A stretch of DNA of 64,000 nt from Bacillota bacterium (GCA_902363515.1 CABJAN010000002.1:198776-262775); one strand, 5' to 3'; shown: positions 45,048 to 55,085, counted from the first letter of the stretch. A program made the numbers and translations. The notes: generated by a model from the letters alone, not told the origin.

Positions 45048-46349
45048 ATGTTTGATATTGAAAACTGTATTCTGTACCGGAATTTTGCCCAGGGGGATAT
45101 CCTGGAGGATATGGCAAAAGCACTGGATATGTGCTGTAAAGAACCGGAAAATCCCGAAAAATCAAAGCCCTTGTTTTATAGCTGCATGAACCGTCTGGTA
45201 GAAATGGCAAACACTTATGGTTTTACGGGAAATCTGTGGAATAACTACCTGACTTATCTTCTGGTCAACCATGAAAACGCCTTTAGTACCTCTTGTGAAA
45301 TCACCGGTCCTGAAAAAGGAAGTTTAAACGATCTGGCGCTTCATGATTTCAGTATTTTCAAAGAACTGTATAATCTGGAATTTACTGCCTTTGAAAATTT
45401 CTATGGTACTGCTGCCTGCTGCCACCTGATTAACCATTATGAAAGCGGCAGCAATAGCGGAAAACATTTTAATGCGCGGATTCGAAACCGCCTGTGTAGC
45501 CTAAGCCAGCTTTTGGCAGATTCTGTCACACCGGAAGAATTTCTGGAACACATGGTTGCCTTTTACAAGGACTACGGTGTGGGAAAGCTGGGGCTTCACA
45601 AAGCCTTCCGTCTGGAACACAAAACCACAGAGGATAAGGTTGAAATCGTGCCTATTACGAAAATTGCCCATGTCCACCTGGATGACCTGGTAGGCTATGA
45701 AATTCCAAAGAAAAAGCTCATTGAAAATACAGAGGCCTTCCTGGCAGGAAAACCAGCCAACAACTGCCTCCTCTTCGGAGATGCGGGAACCGGAAAATCC
45801 TCCAGCATCAAGGCCATTCTCAATCAATATTATGACCGGGGACTGCGGATTATCGAAGTTTATAAGCATCAGTTCCAGGATTTAAACGATGTAATAGCCC
45901 AGATAAAAAACCGTCACTACAAATTCATTATTTATATGGATGATCTCTCTTTTGAAGATTTTGAAATTGAATATAAATACTTAAAAGCTGTGATTGAAGG
46001 GGGATTAGAACGCAAGCCGGACAATATCCTGATTTATGCCACCTCCAACCGCAGACATCTGGTGCGGGAGCGTTTCAGCGACAAGGAAGATCGCAATGAT
46101 GACCTTCACACCAACGATACGGTTCAGGAAAAACTCTCTCTGGTATCCCGGTTTGGCGTGACCATTTATTTCGGATCTCCGGAAAAGAAAGAATTTCAGG
46201 AAATTGTACGGACTCTGGCAAAACGCAAGGGCATCCAGATGGACGAAAAAGAACTGCTTCTAAAGGCCAATGCCTGGGAACTGCAGCACGGAGGGCTTTC
46301 CGGCAGAACTGCCCAGCAGTTTATTGATTATCTTCTGGGGCAGCAGTAG
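45048..46349 (+). CDS. DUF815-family AAA ATPase
   Basis: 433 residues from the ATG at 45048 (MFDIENCILYRN), with GAAGGA upstream; the longer frame overlaps pheA. The N-terminal 180 residues are family-specific. The AAA module has Walker A GDAGTGKSS (about 246), Walker B KFIIYMDDLSFED and a sensor region with TSNRRHLVRERFSD. Homologues are common in Clostridia and described only as ATP-binding proteins; partners are not known. It is probably co-transcribed with pheA and ends at a shared bidirectional terminator. Confidence 0.9.
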   Translation: MFDIENCILYRNFAQGDILEDMAKALDMCCKEPENPEKSKPLFYSCMNRLVEMANTYGFTGNLWNNYLTYLLVNHENAFSTSCEITGPEKGSLNDLALHDFSIFKELYNLEFTAFENFYGTAACCHLINHYESGSNSGKHFNARIRNRLCSLSQLLADSVTPEEFLEHMVAFYKDYGVGKLGLHKAFRLEHKTTEDKVEIVPITKIAHVHLDDLVGYEIPKKKLIENTEAFLAGKPANNCLLFGDAGTGKSSSIKAILNQYYDRGLRIIEVYKHQFQDLNDVIAQIKNRHYKFIIYMDDLSFEDFEIEYKYLKAVIEGGLERKPDNILIYATSNRRHLVRERFSDKEDRNDDLHTNDTVQEKLSLVSRFGVTIYFGSPEKKEFQEIVRTLAKRKGIQMDEKELLLKANAWELQHGGLSGRTAQQFIDYLLGQQ

Positions 46350-46360
46350 AGAAATGAAAA

Positions 46361-46412
46361 AAGAGTGTTGCAAAACAGGTAAATCATCACCTATTTTACA
46401 ACGCTCCTTTTT
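46361..46412. terminator. Bidirectional terminator between the DUF815 gene and RNase P RNA
   Basis: Stem arms GTTGCAAAACAGGT (46367-46380) and ACCTATTTTACAAC (46389-46402), flanked by A-rich sequence on the left and T-rich on the right. It serves the plus-strand ATPase gene and the minus-strand RNA gene. Confidence 0.82.
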
Positions 46413-46415
46413 CAC

Positions 46416-46774
46416 ATCATAAGCAAAACGATAAGCCGGGTTATGTCGTGAATAATCATCTATCCAATCCTGCTGTCGCCAGCAGGCTTTAGCGACCCAC
46501 CTGAAAACGTGACGGGCAGCCACAATGTTTTCTATTCGGTCTTGCTTCGGATGGGGTTTACATATGCCCTCTCTGTTACCAGAAAGACGGTAGTCTCTTA
46601 CACTGCCCTTCCACCCTTACCGGAATTTCTTCCGGCGGTTCATTTCTGTTGCACTGTCCTTGGAGTCACCTCCACCAGACGTTATCTGGCATCCTGCCCT
46701 GTGAAGCCCGGACTTTCCTCACCTGACCCCTTTCGGTCCTGTCAGCCGCGATTATTTATTCTACTTATGACGCA
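46416..46774 (-). ncRNA. rnpB: RNase P RNA (bacterial type A)
   Basis: Minus strand contains the conserved core GAGGAAAGTCCGGGCTTC, ACAGTGCAACAGAAA, GTAAACCCC and the 3' signature TTCACGACATAACCCGGCTTA. The ends are set by pairing TCATAAG near 46764-46770 with CTTATGA near 46417-46423 (helix P1). A promoter (-35 TTGCTT, 16-bp spacer, -10 TAGAAT at 46781-46786) places the 5' end near 46774. It is the catalytic subunit that matures tRNA 5' ends. No protein is encoded here. Confidence 0.95.
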
Positions 46775-46780
46775 GGGGTT

Positions 46781-46808
46781 ATTCTAACATAAAAATTTCA
46801 AAAAAGCA
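46781..46808 (-). promoter_or_regulatory. Promoter of rnpB
   Basis: Minus strand: -35 TTGCTT (46803-46808), 16-bp spacer, -10 TAGAAT (46781-46786). It sits in the 40-bp gap after the nucleoside kinase gene. Confidence 0.6.
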
Positions 46809-46814
46809 AATCTT

Positions 46815-48482
46815 TTATACATCAAAGCATCCGCCGCCTATAAATTCCCGCAGAATGGAATTAGAGGGAATGGATTCCCCCGGAATTCCCAGGAAATAAT
46901 CTAAAAACTTCAAGAGACGTTTTGCTTCATTATATTCCGGTTCTCCTGGTTCTATGGAAAACAGCAGGGGTTCCGCATAGAGTTTTAAAACTGCCAGTTC
47001 ATAAATCAAAGCAGAGTTAAACATCACGTCTGCAGATTCCTGATAAGGGAAAATATTTTCTTCTTCTCCACGCCGTACAGAGTTCCACATGGCAATGGTC
47101 TGTTTGGCAGAAGCGCCTCTGGTTCTGGCATCTCTTACAATCCTGCGAATCAGTCTGCCATCTGTGGTAGGAATCCGGTTATGCTCATCAATGTTTAACT
47201 GGGTCAGGGCGCTGATATAAATTTTAAACTTGCTCTCAGTAGGAATACTGCTACTGAGTTTATCATTCAGGCAGTGAATCCCCTCTATGACAAGTACATC
47301 CTCTTTCCCCAGTTTCAGATAATCTCCCCGGTATTCCCTCTGTCCTGTCTTAAAATTAAAATAGGGCAGTTCTACTTCTTCTCCTTTAAGAAGCCGCACC
47401 ATATCTTCATTAAACTGTTTTACATCAATAGCTTCCAGGCATTCAAAGTTATAATTTCCATTTTCGTCCAAAGGCGTGTCTTGCCTGTTTACAAAATAAT
47501 TATCCACTGCAATGGGATGGGGTCTTAGCCCATGCGCCGACAGTTGAATACTAAGCCGATGGGAAAAGGTGGTTTTCCCGGAGGAAGAAGGGCCTGCAAT
47601 CATCACAAACTTTTTATCTTTGTTTTCTGCAATGGTTCTGGCAATCTGGGAAATCTTTGATTCCTGTAATGCCTCTGCAATAAGAAGCAGCTGGCTTGCA
47701 CCCTTTTGCACAATCTGTTCATTTAAAGCTCCTACCGTATCTGCCTGCATGGTTTCTCCCCAGCGCTCAGATTCCTTCTGTATCCGGAAAATTTTAGGTC
47801 TTGGGCAAAACGGTGGAACTTCACTGGGATTTGCCTGGGTGGGAAGCTGAAGTACGAGCCCGTTATCATATGGATATAATTCAAAGTGTTTCAAATACCC
47901 GGTATGATTCACCATAAATCCGTAGAAATAGTCTTCAAACCCGTCCAGGCTGTAAATATTCACCCTGGAAACCCGCCGGAACCGGAACAGCTTTTCTTTG
48001 TCATACATCCCATGCTCATGAAAAATTTCAATGGCTTCATTGGTTCCCACACTGCGTTTTCTAATGGGAATTTTTTTCTCTGCCAGTTCCAGCATATATG
48101 TCTTCACCTGAGCCAGAAAGGCTTCTGTAATCTCCACATTCCCATCAATGGTGTAATAATAACCTGCATCCACAGAGTAATGAAGCGTCACCTTTTTGAT
48201 ATTTTTATGCCCTGCCACATGATAAATGGCTTTCAGCAAAAGCAGGGAAGCGCTTCTTTTATAAGTTTGATGTCCAATTTCATCTCCTGTAGTGATAAAC
48301 TCCAGAACCCCATCCTTTTTTAACTTTTTATGAAGTTCACAGAGTTTTCCGTCTTTTATAACCAGGACAATGGGATATCTGGTACTGTCCTTATATTCTT
48401 CCACGATTTCCCCGTAAGAAGTGCCGTAAGGATATTCTCTGGTCTTTCCTAAGATTGTTACGCTTATCATTCTTTGATTCAT
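46815..48482 (-). CDS. Nucleoside (uridine) kinase with N-terminal TGS/ThrRS-like domains
   Basis: 555 residues; the ATG at 48482 is better spaced from AGGAG than the in-frame GTG three codons earlier. Residues 1-60 resemble a TGS domain. Residues 70-190 resemble the second additional domain of threonyl-tRNA synthetase (LHYSVDAGYYYTIDGN). Residues 285-500 are a uridine kinase-type P-loop domain with GPSSSGKTTFSHRL, DNYFVNR, FNFKTGQR and VIEGIHCLND. This architecture is common in Clostridia. The kinase activity is inferred from motifs; the role of the ThrRS-like part is unknown. Confidence 0.9.
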   Translation of the reverse strand: MNQRMISVTILGKTREYPYGTSYGEIVEEYKDSTRYPIVLVIKDGKLCELHKKLKKDGVLEFITTGDEIGHQTYKRSASLLLLKAIYHVAGHKNIKKVTLHYSVDAGYYYTIDGNVEITEAFLAQVKTYMLELAEKKIPIRKRSVGTNEAIEIFHEHGMYDKEKLFRFRRVSRVNIYSLDGFEDYFYGFMVNHTGYLKHFELYPYDNGLVLQLPTQANPSEVPPFCPRPKIFRIQKESERWGETMQADTVGALNEQIVQKGASQLLLIAEALQESKISQIARTIAENKDKKFVMIAGPSSSGKTTFSHRLSIQLSAHGLRPHPIAVDNYFVNRQDTPLDENGNYNFECLEAIDVKQFNEDMVRLLKGEEVELPYFNFKTGQREYRGDYLKLGKEDVLVIEGIHCLNDKLSSSIPTESKFKIYISALTQLNIDEHNRIPTTDGRLIRRIVRDARTRGASAKQTIAMWNSVRRGEEENIFPYQESADVMFNSALIYELAVLKLYAEPLLFSIEPGEPEYNEAKRLLKFLDYFLGIPGESIPSNSILREFIGGGCFDV

Positions 48483-48512
48483 AGCCCGCACCTCTCCTTA
48501 TTCTATCATTTT

Positions 48513-49295
48513 TTATACTACTTTACACGGATGTACCACCGGCATGGTTTCCACTTCTGCCTCTGGTATCCTTCTTTGCAGTTCTTCCTTCATGTACTCC
48601 ATAAAAATATATTCGGTTCCGTAATGTCCTGCATCTATCACACAGATCCCCTGGGCCACTGCGTCTATGGCAGAATGATAATCCATATCTCCTGTAATAT
48701 ATACCTCTGCCTGGCTTTTTAGCACTGCTTTTATGAGACTTTTCCCGGAACCGGTACAAATCGCCGCCCTGGAAACCCGTGTTTTCGGATTTCCGTATAC
48801 TTTCACAAAGGGAAGCTGAAACTGTTGCTTCACAAATCCGGCACATTCTTCCAAAGTCATGGTTTCCGGTAACTGACCATATCTTCCCAGACCTTCTTTT
48901 TCCGTTCCCTCCTCATAAGTTGTCTCCAGAATCTTTCGTTCTGATAACTGCAGATAGTCAGCGCTTAATTCTGCCATACCCATAATGTCAAAATTGGTGT
49001 GCATGGCATAATAAGAAATCTGATTCTCAATAAGTTTGATCACTCTTCTTCCGATAAAATCCTCTGTTGTAATTTTTTTCATTCCCGAAAAAATCAACGG
49101 ATGGTGGGTAATCATCAAATCTGCCTCTGTCTGCACTGCTGCTTCCAGAGTTTCATCTGTCACATCAAGAGCCAGGAAGATTTTTTTCACTTCCTGCTCC
49201 TGATTCCCCACTAAAAGTCCTGGATTATCCCAGGATTCTGCCCGTTCCAGAGGATAATTTTCTTCTATTTTCTTCAGGATTTCCTTACATTTCAT
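48513..49295 (-). CDS. Nif3-like dinuclear metal protein
   Basis: 260 residues. The metal-ligand segments are MITHHPLIF near residue 62 and YAMHTNFDIM near 95, then DAGHYGTEYIFMEY near 225. The family forms hexamers or toroids with two metals per subunit. It is almost always encoded after trmK in Firmicutes; proposed to act as GTP cyclohydrolase I type 2 or a metal chaperone. It overlaps trmK by 11 bp. Confidence 0.93.
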   Translation of the reverse strand: MKCKEILKKIEENYPLERAESWDNPGLLVGNQEQEVKKIFLALDVTDETLEAAVQTEADLMITHHPLIFSGMKKITTEDFIGRRVIKLIENQISYYAMHTNFDIMGMAELSADYLQLSERKILETTYEEGTEKEGLGRYGQLPETMTLEECAGFVKQQFQLPFVKVYGNPKTRVSRAAICTGSGKSLIKAVLKSQAEVYITGDMDYHSAIDAVAQGICVIDAGHYGTEYIFMEYMKEELQRRIPEAEVETMPVVHPCKVV

Positions 49296-49989
49296 AATAT
49301 GCCAGCGCCTCCTTTCTGATTTTCGCCTCTTCTTCCATTTCCAGTCTCCGTGTTCTGGCAGAAGCTGTTTCAGAATCCTTTAAGCGTTCCAGGATTTCTT
49401 CTGCTTTTCTCTGTTCCCGAAGTAAAAACTCCAGAAGAACCGGATGATTCTGTCTAAGCAGCTTTTGCCCATAACAATACTCCGCCTGGGAGGCGTAATC
49501 CATGTTCCCATGAACCACCTTCATCATAGGATAGTATTTTCCATCCTCTTCTACCATATTTTCATCTTCAATACAATAGCCCTGCTCTCCCAAAAACCTG
49601 CGGAAGGCTCCAATCTCAGACTGGGGCTGCAAAATCAGCTCCTGTACCTGTGCAAAAACTTCTGTTCCCTCCAGGATAATCTTCTCCATCAAAGGGCCTC
49701 CCATTCCTGCAATGACAACACTTTGCACTTCTCCTGGTTTTAGCGCTTTTACTCCGTCTGAAAGCCTTGTTTCTATGTATGATTCCAATCCCCACTCCCT
49801 GATATGGCTGTCCGCTCTAAGAAGGGGACCCTGATTCACATCCATGGCAATGGCTCTTGGTATTTGTTTTTTTTGTATGAGATATATAGGAATATAGCCA
49901 TGGTCACAGCCCACATCTGCCAAAACCAGACCCTTCCCTACAAATTCGGCAACTGCTTTCAGTCTTTTGGAAATTTGTAATTCCTTCAT
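49285..49989 (-). CDS. trmK: tRNA (adenine(22)-N1)-methyltransferase TrmK
   Basis: 234 residues from the ATG at 49989, with AAGGTGA upstream; an in-frame GTG 12 bp earlier lies inside that ribosome site. The SAM-binding motif is VLADVGCDHGYIPIYLI (about 25-41), with MDVNQGPLLRAD and VVIAGMGGPLM, then LILQPQSE. It methylates A22 of bacterial tRNAs. It lies between rpoD and the Nif3-like gene, the conserved Firmicute order. Confidence 0.94.
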   Translation of the reverse strand: MKELQISKRLKAVAEFVGKGLVLADVGCDHGYIPIYLIQKKQIPRAIAMDVNQGPLLRADSHIREWGLESYIETRLSDGVKALKPGEVQSVVIAGMGGPLMEKIILEGTEVFAQVQELILQPQSEIGAFRRFLGEQGYCIEDENMVEEDGKYYPMMKVVHGNMDYASQAEYCYGQKLLRQNHPVLLEFLLREQRKAEEILERLKDSETASARTRRLEMEEEAKIRKEALAYYEM

Positions 49990-50002
49990 CAATTCTGTCA
50001 CC

Positions 50003-51124
50003 TTAATCCAGATAATCCTTTAATTTCCGGCTGCGGCTTGGATGGCGCAGCTTCCGCAGAGCTTTTGCCTCAATCTGACGAATACGCTCTCTGGTAACAT
50101 TAAACTCTTTTCCTACTTCTTCCAGGGTTCTGGCTCTTCCGTCATCCAGTCCGAAGCGCAGGCGCAGAACCTTCTGCTCTCTTTCGGTAAGAGTTCCCAG
50201 TACCTCTACTAACTGCTCTTTTAAAAGGGTAAATGCTGCTGCATCTGCCGGTACCGGAACATTATCATCCTGAATAAAGTCTCCCAGATGGCTGTCCTCT
50301 TCCTCACCAATAGGAGTCTCCAGAGAAACCGGTTCCTGGGAAATCTTCAGAATTTCTCTTACTCTTTCCACAGACATATTCATTTCCTCTGCAATTTCCT
50401 CTGGCTGAGGCTCTCTTCCAAGTTCCTGCAAAAGCTGGCGGGATACACGAATGAGCTTATTAATGGTTTCTACCATGTGTACAGGAATACGGATGGTTCT
50501 TGCCTGATCTGCAATGGCTCTTGTAATAGCCTGACGAATCCACCAGGTTGCATAGGTAGAGAATTTATATCCTTTTCTGTAATCAAATTTTTCTACAGCC
50601 TTAATAAGACCCAGGTTTCCCTCCTGAATCAGATCCAGAAACAGCATGCCGCGTCCCACATAGCGTTTTGCAATACTTACTACCAGACGCAGGTTTGCCT
50701 CTGCCAGACGTTTCTTTGCGCTTTCATCTCCATTTTCCATACGCTGAGCCAGAGAAATTTCCTCCTCAGCGCTTAACAGAGGTACCTTACCAATTTCTTT
50801 CAGATACATACGAACCGGGTCTTCAATGCTCACACCTTCCGGCACAGAAAGGTCAATGTTTTCCATATCCACATCATCTTCATCTGATAAAGGAAGGTCA
50901 TCATCATTTAAAATCAGTCCGTCCATATCATTTTCCTGGATTCTTAAAACATCAATGCCATTTCCTTCCAGAAAATCAAAGACTTTCTCCAACTGCTCCG
51001 GATCCAGAGGAAAATCCTTGAAGAAATCATTGATTTCCTGGTACTCCAGTACATTTTTCTTCTTCTTTGCCAGTTCCATGAGTTCTCCCAGTTTTTCACT
51101 GAATTTTGCCATGTTCATTTCCAT
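50003..51124 (-). CDS. rpoD: Primary RNA polymerase sigma factor SigA
   Basis: 373 residues, the size of the B. subtilis primary sigma. Region 1.2 ([21 protein letters not shown]), region 2 ([36 protein letters not shown]) and region 4.2 ([19 protein letters not shown]) are intact, with a short acidic region 1.1 (about 60-90). It reads the TTGACA/TATAAT promoters found throughout the window. It is 40 bp downstream of dnaG, the macromolecular-synthesis operon arrangement. Confidence 0.98.
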   Translation of the reverse strand: MEMNMAKFSEKLGELMELAKKKKNVLEYQEINDFFKDFPLDPEQLEKVFDFLEGNGIDVLRIQENDMDGLILNDDDLPLSDEDDVDMENIDLSVPEGVSIEDPVRMYLKEIGKVPLLSAEEEISLAQRMENGDESAKKRLAEANLRLVVSIAKRYVGRGMLFLDLIQEGNLGLIKAVEKFDYRKGYKFSTYATWWIRQAITRAIADQARTIRIPVHMVETINKLIRVSRQLLQELGREPQPEEIAEEMNMSVERVREILKISQEPVSLETPIGEEEDSHLGDFIQDDNVPVPADAAAFTLLKEQLVEVLGTLTEREQKVLRLRFGLDDGRARTLEEVGKEFNVTRERIRQIEAKALRKLRHPSRSRKLKDYLD

Positions 51125-51164
51125 AAACGTTCCATCCTCTCAATTCTTAATTTATATCATTTCC

Positions 51165-52949
51165 TCAATCAAAAGAAATATGCAAGGTTACTCTGCCTCT
51201 TTCCAGATCCTCCAGTCTTTTTCTGGCTTCTACGATTTTTTGCAGCTCTTCCAGATCTGTAGGCAGAAGGTGATCGCTTTGCCATGCAATGCTGTCCCGC
51301 TTCATCCTGCATACGGTTTCCAGAAGCGCCCGTCTGGCGTCTTCCTTTCGTTCCAGATGCAGGGTCGCATGAAATAAGGATGTCACTTCCTTTTGTTCTT
51401 CAGAATCCGCGAACTGATTCAGCAGCTTCGCCGGATTGACTTCTCCTTCTTCGTGCTGTGCAAACACCAGCTCTGCCACCTTATGATAAAGGGGCGTGGT
51501 AAAGTCCGCCGGTGTAATATATCCGGCAATGGTATCAAACATTGTCGGGTAGGAGGTCAGCCAGGTCAGCATCAGTTTCTGTGCAGTATGACCTGCATCC
51601 TCCTTGTTCTCTTTTTTTCTGGCTCTGGCTTCTGCCCGCTTCACAGTTCCCATGGAAGTGCCGCCAAGAGCCATGTTATTTACCATTTTTCTTAAATCTT
51701 CAACTTTAATCTGATAAATCCTGGAAATACTCTCCATGTAATTGTTACGTTCCAATTCCTCCGGAAATTCCAGCAGTTTCCTGGATATTTCTCTGAAAAA
51801 CTGGGTTTTTGCTTCCGGGTCTGTCAGATCATACTGCTTCTCCAAAACCTTAATCTCAAAGAGAAAGGCATTGGCAGCTTCTTCCAGTCTTTTTTCAAAG
51901 GCTTCCTTTCCTTCTGCCTTAATAAATTCATCCGGGTCTTTATAAGGAGCCAGATTCACCACTCTTGGCCGGATTCCCGCTGCCTTTAAAATAGGGATTC
52001 CACGAAGGGCCGCTTTTTGCCCCGCCTCGTCACTGTCGTAAGTCAGCAGAACCTCTTTTGTATAGCGGCTCATGAGACTGGCATGTCCGGAAGTCAATGC
52101 AGTTCCAAGAGAGGCCACCGCATTGGTAAAGCCTGCCTGGTGCATGGAAATCACATCCATATAGCCTTCGCAGACAATCAGATATGGCTTTCTGGAGGTT
52201 CTGGCAATATTTAATCCGTAAAGATTCCGGCTTTTATCAAAAATTTTGGTTTCCGGAGAATTGAGGTATTTGGGTTTTGCGTCCCCCATAACACGTCCTC
52301 CAAAACCAATCACCCGATTATTCACATCCATAATGGGAAACATTACGCGGTTCCAGAACTTATCCTGCATTCCCCTTCGCTCATCCACGTTAAACAACCC
52401 GGATTCCTTTAAATGCGCGTCTGAATATCCTTTGTTTTTCAGATACTGGTACAGGGCGCCGGAATATCTTGGAGAACAACCAAGCCCAAACTTGTGAATG
52501 GTTTCATCAGAAAGCTCCCTTCCCTTTAGGTAAGCCATCCCCTGTTTTCCTGTGTCCTGACGCAACTGGTAATAATAAAAAGCCGCTGCTTTTTTCTGAA
52601 TCTCCAGAAGTGTTGTTCTAAGATCAGCGGCTGCTTTTGCCTCTTTGGAGTATTCTGCCTCCGGCAGGGTCACTCCTGCCCGCTGGGCCAGGTATTTCAG
52701 CGCCTCCACAAAGGTATAATTTTCATACTCCATAATAAAGGTAAATACATTTCCTCCTGCCCCGCAGCCAAAACAATAGTACATCTGTTTCCCCGGGCTT
52801 ACTGAGAAGGAAGGAGATTTTTCATTATGAAAAGGACACAGCCCAAAATAAGAACTGCCCTTTTTCTGCAATTTCACATAGTCCGAAATAACGTCCACAA
52901 TGTCATTTTTCATGCGGACCTCTTCCACAATTTCATCTGAATAATACAT
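51165..52949 (-). CDS. dnaG: DNA primase
   Basis: 594 residues. The zinc domain has CPFHNEKSPSFSVSPGKQ and YYCFGCGAGG (about 38-66, a CHC2 finger). The RNA polymerase core (about 110-330) includes FWNRVMFPIMD, the TOPRIM motifs CEGYMDVISMHQAG and TYDSDEAGQKA. The C-terminal helicase-interaction domain spans about 440-590. It primes leading- and lagging-strand synthesis. It follows dgt by 31 bp. Confidence 0.97.
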   Translation of the reverse strand: MYYSDEIVEEVRMKNDIVDVISDYVKLQKKGSSYFGLCPFHNEKSPSFSVSPGKQMYYCFGCGAGGNVFTFIMEYENYTFVEALKYLAQRAGVTLPEAEYSKEAKAAADLRTTLLEIQKKAAAFYYYQLRQDTGKQGMAYLKGRELSDETIHKFGLGCSPRYSGALYQYLKNKGYSDAHLKESGLFNVDERRGMQDKFWNRVMFPIMDVNNRVIGFGGRVMGDAKPKYLNSPETKIFDKSRNLYGLNIARTSRKPYLIVCEGYMDVISMHQAGFTNAVASLGTALTSGHASLMSRYTKEVLLTYDSDEAGQKAALRGIPILKAAGIRPRVVNLAPYKDPDEFIKAEGKEAFEKRLEEAANAFLFEIKVLEKQYDLTDPEAKTQFFREISRKLLEFPEELERNNYMESISRIYQIKVEDLRKMVNNMALGGTSMGTVKRAEARARKKENKEDAGHTAQKLMLTWLTSYPTMFDTIAGYITPADFTTPLYHKVAELVFAQHEEGEVNPAKLLNQFADSEEQKEVTSLFHATLHLERKEDARRALLETVCRMKRDSIAWQSDHLLPTDLEELQKIVEARKRLEDLERGRVTLHISFD

Positions 52950-52980
52950 ACTGCACCCTCATTTCCCTCACCCTGTCCTT

Positions 52981-54000
52981 CTACTGCTCTTTTCCCTGCA
53001 CACTCCACCGTTTCGGAATAAACAGTTCGCGGAAGGTTTCCAGGGAATACTGGTCTGTCATGCCGGAAATATAATCACAGACTACCCGCTCTTTTTCTTC
53101 TTCCTGATGAAGAAGCTTCCGGTATTCCTCTGACATTTTTTCCGGATATTTACTATAATACAGATACAATTCTTCTATAACATGCTCTGCTTTTTCTTCT
53201 TCGGTTTTGGCGGCTGGATTCAAATAAACATCCTGAAACATCAGGGACCGCATATCCCGAAGTCCTTCCTCGATCTCCGGTGACATGGCAATCTGCGCCT
53301 TTCCCCTGCTGTTCTTCACCAGATCATGAACAAAGGTATTCAGACGTTCTCTGGTAGTATAGCCAAGAAGCATCCGAAGAGTAATGGGAATGTTATCTTC
53401 CGTAATCACTCCTGCCCTCTGTGCGTCATCCATATCATGATGAATATAGGCAATCTTGTCACAGTAACGCACCACCTGTCCCTCCAGAGTATGGGGGCTT
53501 CCCTTGGTTCTGTGATTCAGGATTCCATCCCGTACCTCCCAGGTAAGATTTAAACCAGCGCCATTTTTCTCCAACCGTTCCACCACCCGGACACTTTGCT
53601 TATAATGAGCAAACCCCAGAGGACATACCCGGTCAAGCACCCGCTCTCCTGCATGTCCAAAAGGCGTATGCCCCAAATCATGCCCCAGGGCAATGGCCTC
53701 TGTTAAATCTTCATTCAATGAAAGCGCTTTTGCAATGGTCCTGGCAATCTGAGATACTTCCAGGGTGTGGGTCAGACGGTTCCTGTAATGATCTCCCTGA
53801 GGTGATAAGAACACCTGGGTCTTGTCCTTTAATCTGCGAAAGGATTTGCAGTGAACAATTCTGTCCCGGTCTCTCTGGTAAACTGTCCGAATATCACATT
53901 CCTCTTCCAGACGGTCTCTCCCTCTGGATTTTTGGCTGCAGGAGGCATAAGGGCTTAATAGCTGCAGTTCTCTCATCTGCGTCTCTTCACGTATATTCAT
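52981..54000 (-). CDS. dgt: Deoxyguanosinetriphosphate triphosphohydrolase-like protein
   Basis: 339 residues with an HD domain: HTLEVSQIARTIAKAL, then ALGHDLGHTPFGHAGERVL (metal ligands H..HD) and the downstream DKIAYIHHDMDDA. Family enzymes hydrolyse dNTPs to the nucleoside and triphosphate. In Clostridia and Bacilli the gene often precedes dnaG-rpoD, as here. The first ATG has AGGTGAAGG upstream; a second ATG eight codons later cannot be excluded. Confidence 0.93.
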   Translation of the reverse strand: MNIREETQMRELQLLSPYASCSQKSRGRDRLEEECDIRTVYQRDRDRIVHCKSFRRLKDKTQVFLSPQGDHYRNRLTHTLEVSQIARTIAKALSLNEDLTEAIALGHDLGHTPFGHAGERVLDRVCPLGFAHYKQSVRVVERLEKNGAGLNLTWEVRDGILNHRTKGSPHTLEGQVVRYCDKIAYIHHDMDDAQRAGVITEDNIPITLRMLLGYTTRERLNTFVHDLVKNSRGKAQIAMSPEIEEGLRDMRSLMFQDVYLNPAAKTEEEKAEHVIEELYLYYSKYPEKMSEEYRKLLHQEEEKERVVCDYISGMTDQYSLETFRELFIPKRWSVQGKEQ

Positions 54001-54086
54001 GAACCTTCACCTGCCTTCCAAAACACCTTTTCATATAGATTATTCCCGTTTTCTTTTCTATTTCCTTCTTTTCTTTTCAAAAAAAT

Positions 54087-54923
54087 CTAGGATTCTTTGT
54101 AAAGTTCCTTTAACATGGAAATTTCTCTGGCATATCCCTCCAAATCATTGGGTGTTTCCAGATAAAATGGCAGATGCCGCAAAGCCGGATGGTTGATGAT
54201 TCTGGTAATTGCCTCTAATCCGATTTTTCCCTCTCCGATTCTGGCGTGGCGATCTTTGTGGCTTTCAAATCCATACATACTGTCATTTAAGTGAATGGCT
54301 TTCAGTTTATCAAGACCAATCACCCGGTCAAATTCTGTCAAAACTCCGTCTAAATCTCCAACAATATCATAGCCGCTGTCATACACATGGCAGGTATCCA
54401 GACAAACTCCCATTTTCTCAGAAAGTGTAACCCTGTCCAAAATTTCCCGTAATTCTTCAAAATTCCTTCCAACCTCACTGCCTTTTCCTGCCATGGTTTC
54501 CAAAAGCACTGTCGTGGTCTGGGAAGGCGTGAGAATCTCATTTAGCAGCTCAGAAATCAACGTAATTCCCGTCTCTACACCCTGGCCCACATGGCTTCCC
54601 GGATGAAAGTTATAGCAGTTCCTAGGAGTATATTCCATGCGTTCCATATCTTCCTTCATGGCTCTGAAGGCAAAATCCCGGACGCTCTCCTTTTCCGAAC
54701 AGGCGTTTAAGGTATAAGGCGCGTGAGCCAGAATTCTGGTAATTCCCTGCTTCCTGGCTCTTTCCCCATAAGCCCTCACATCCTCTTCTTTGATTTCTTT
54801 TGCATTTCCCCCTCTTGGATTTCTGGTAAAAAACTGGAAGGTATTGGCCTGAATTTTCTCCGCTTCCTTTGCCATGGCTTCATAACCTTTTGCTGATGAT
54901 AAATGACATCCAATTGTAAGCAT
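54087..54923 (-). CDS. nfo: Endonuclease IV
   Basis: 278 residues, an AP-endonuclease TIM barrel. The metal ligands are seen in LAHAPYTLN (H69 region), [31 protein letters not shown] and [22 protein letters not shown]. It incises abasic sites and oxidised 3' ends. It has AAGGAG before the start and lies just below the tRNA terminator, 86 bp upstream of dgt. Confidence 0.96.
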   Translation of the reverse strand: MLTIGCHLSSAKGYEAMAKEAEKIQANTFQFFTRNPRGGNAKEIKEEDVRAYGERARKQGITRILAHAPYTLNACSEKESVRDFAFRAMKEDMERMEYTPRNCYNFHPGSHVGQGVETGITLISELLNEILTPSQTTTVLLETMAGKGSEVGRNFEELREILDRVTLSEKMGVCLDTCHVYDSGYDIVGDLDGVLTEFDRVIGLDKLKAIHLNDSMYGFESHKDRHARIGEGKIGLEAITRIINHPALRHLPFYLETPNDLEGYAREISMLKELYKES

Positions 54924-54945
54924 ATTTTTTTCTCCTTATATACAG

Positions 54946-54992
54946 AAAAAACCGGTATCTATCAGTTCTCTGACAAATATCGGTTTCTCATT
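54946..54992 (-). terminator. Terminator after the tRNA-Leu pair
   Basis: Minus strand arms AACCGATATTTGTCAG and CTGATAGATACCGGTT with G-U pairs, an AGAA loop and a T-run, 10 bp after the second tRNA. Confidence 0.8.
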
Positions 54993-55001
54993 AATGAGTT
55001 A

Positions 55002-55085
55002 TGCGGAAGATGGGACTTGAACCCACACGTCTATACAGACACAAGATCCTTAGTCTTGCCTGTCTGCCAATTCCAGCACTTCCGC
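55002..55085 (-). tRNA. tRNA-Leu (anticodon AAG), copy 2
   Basis: 84 nt. The acceptor stem is GCGGAAG/CTTCCGC with discriminator A at 55002. A long variable arm follows the anticodon stem CAAGA/TCTTG with loop CTAAGGA, giving anticodon AAG (reads CUU). The T arm has GGTTCAAGTCC. CCA is not encoded. It is identical to the copy at 55127-55210. The pair is transcribed from the promoter at 55245-55273. Confidence 0.93.

Noticed and set aside
46509..46787. Open reading frame of about 92 codons on the plus strand
   Set aside because: It lies entirely across the RNase P RNA gene and is explained by that RNA.
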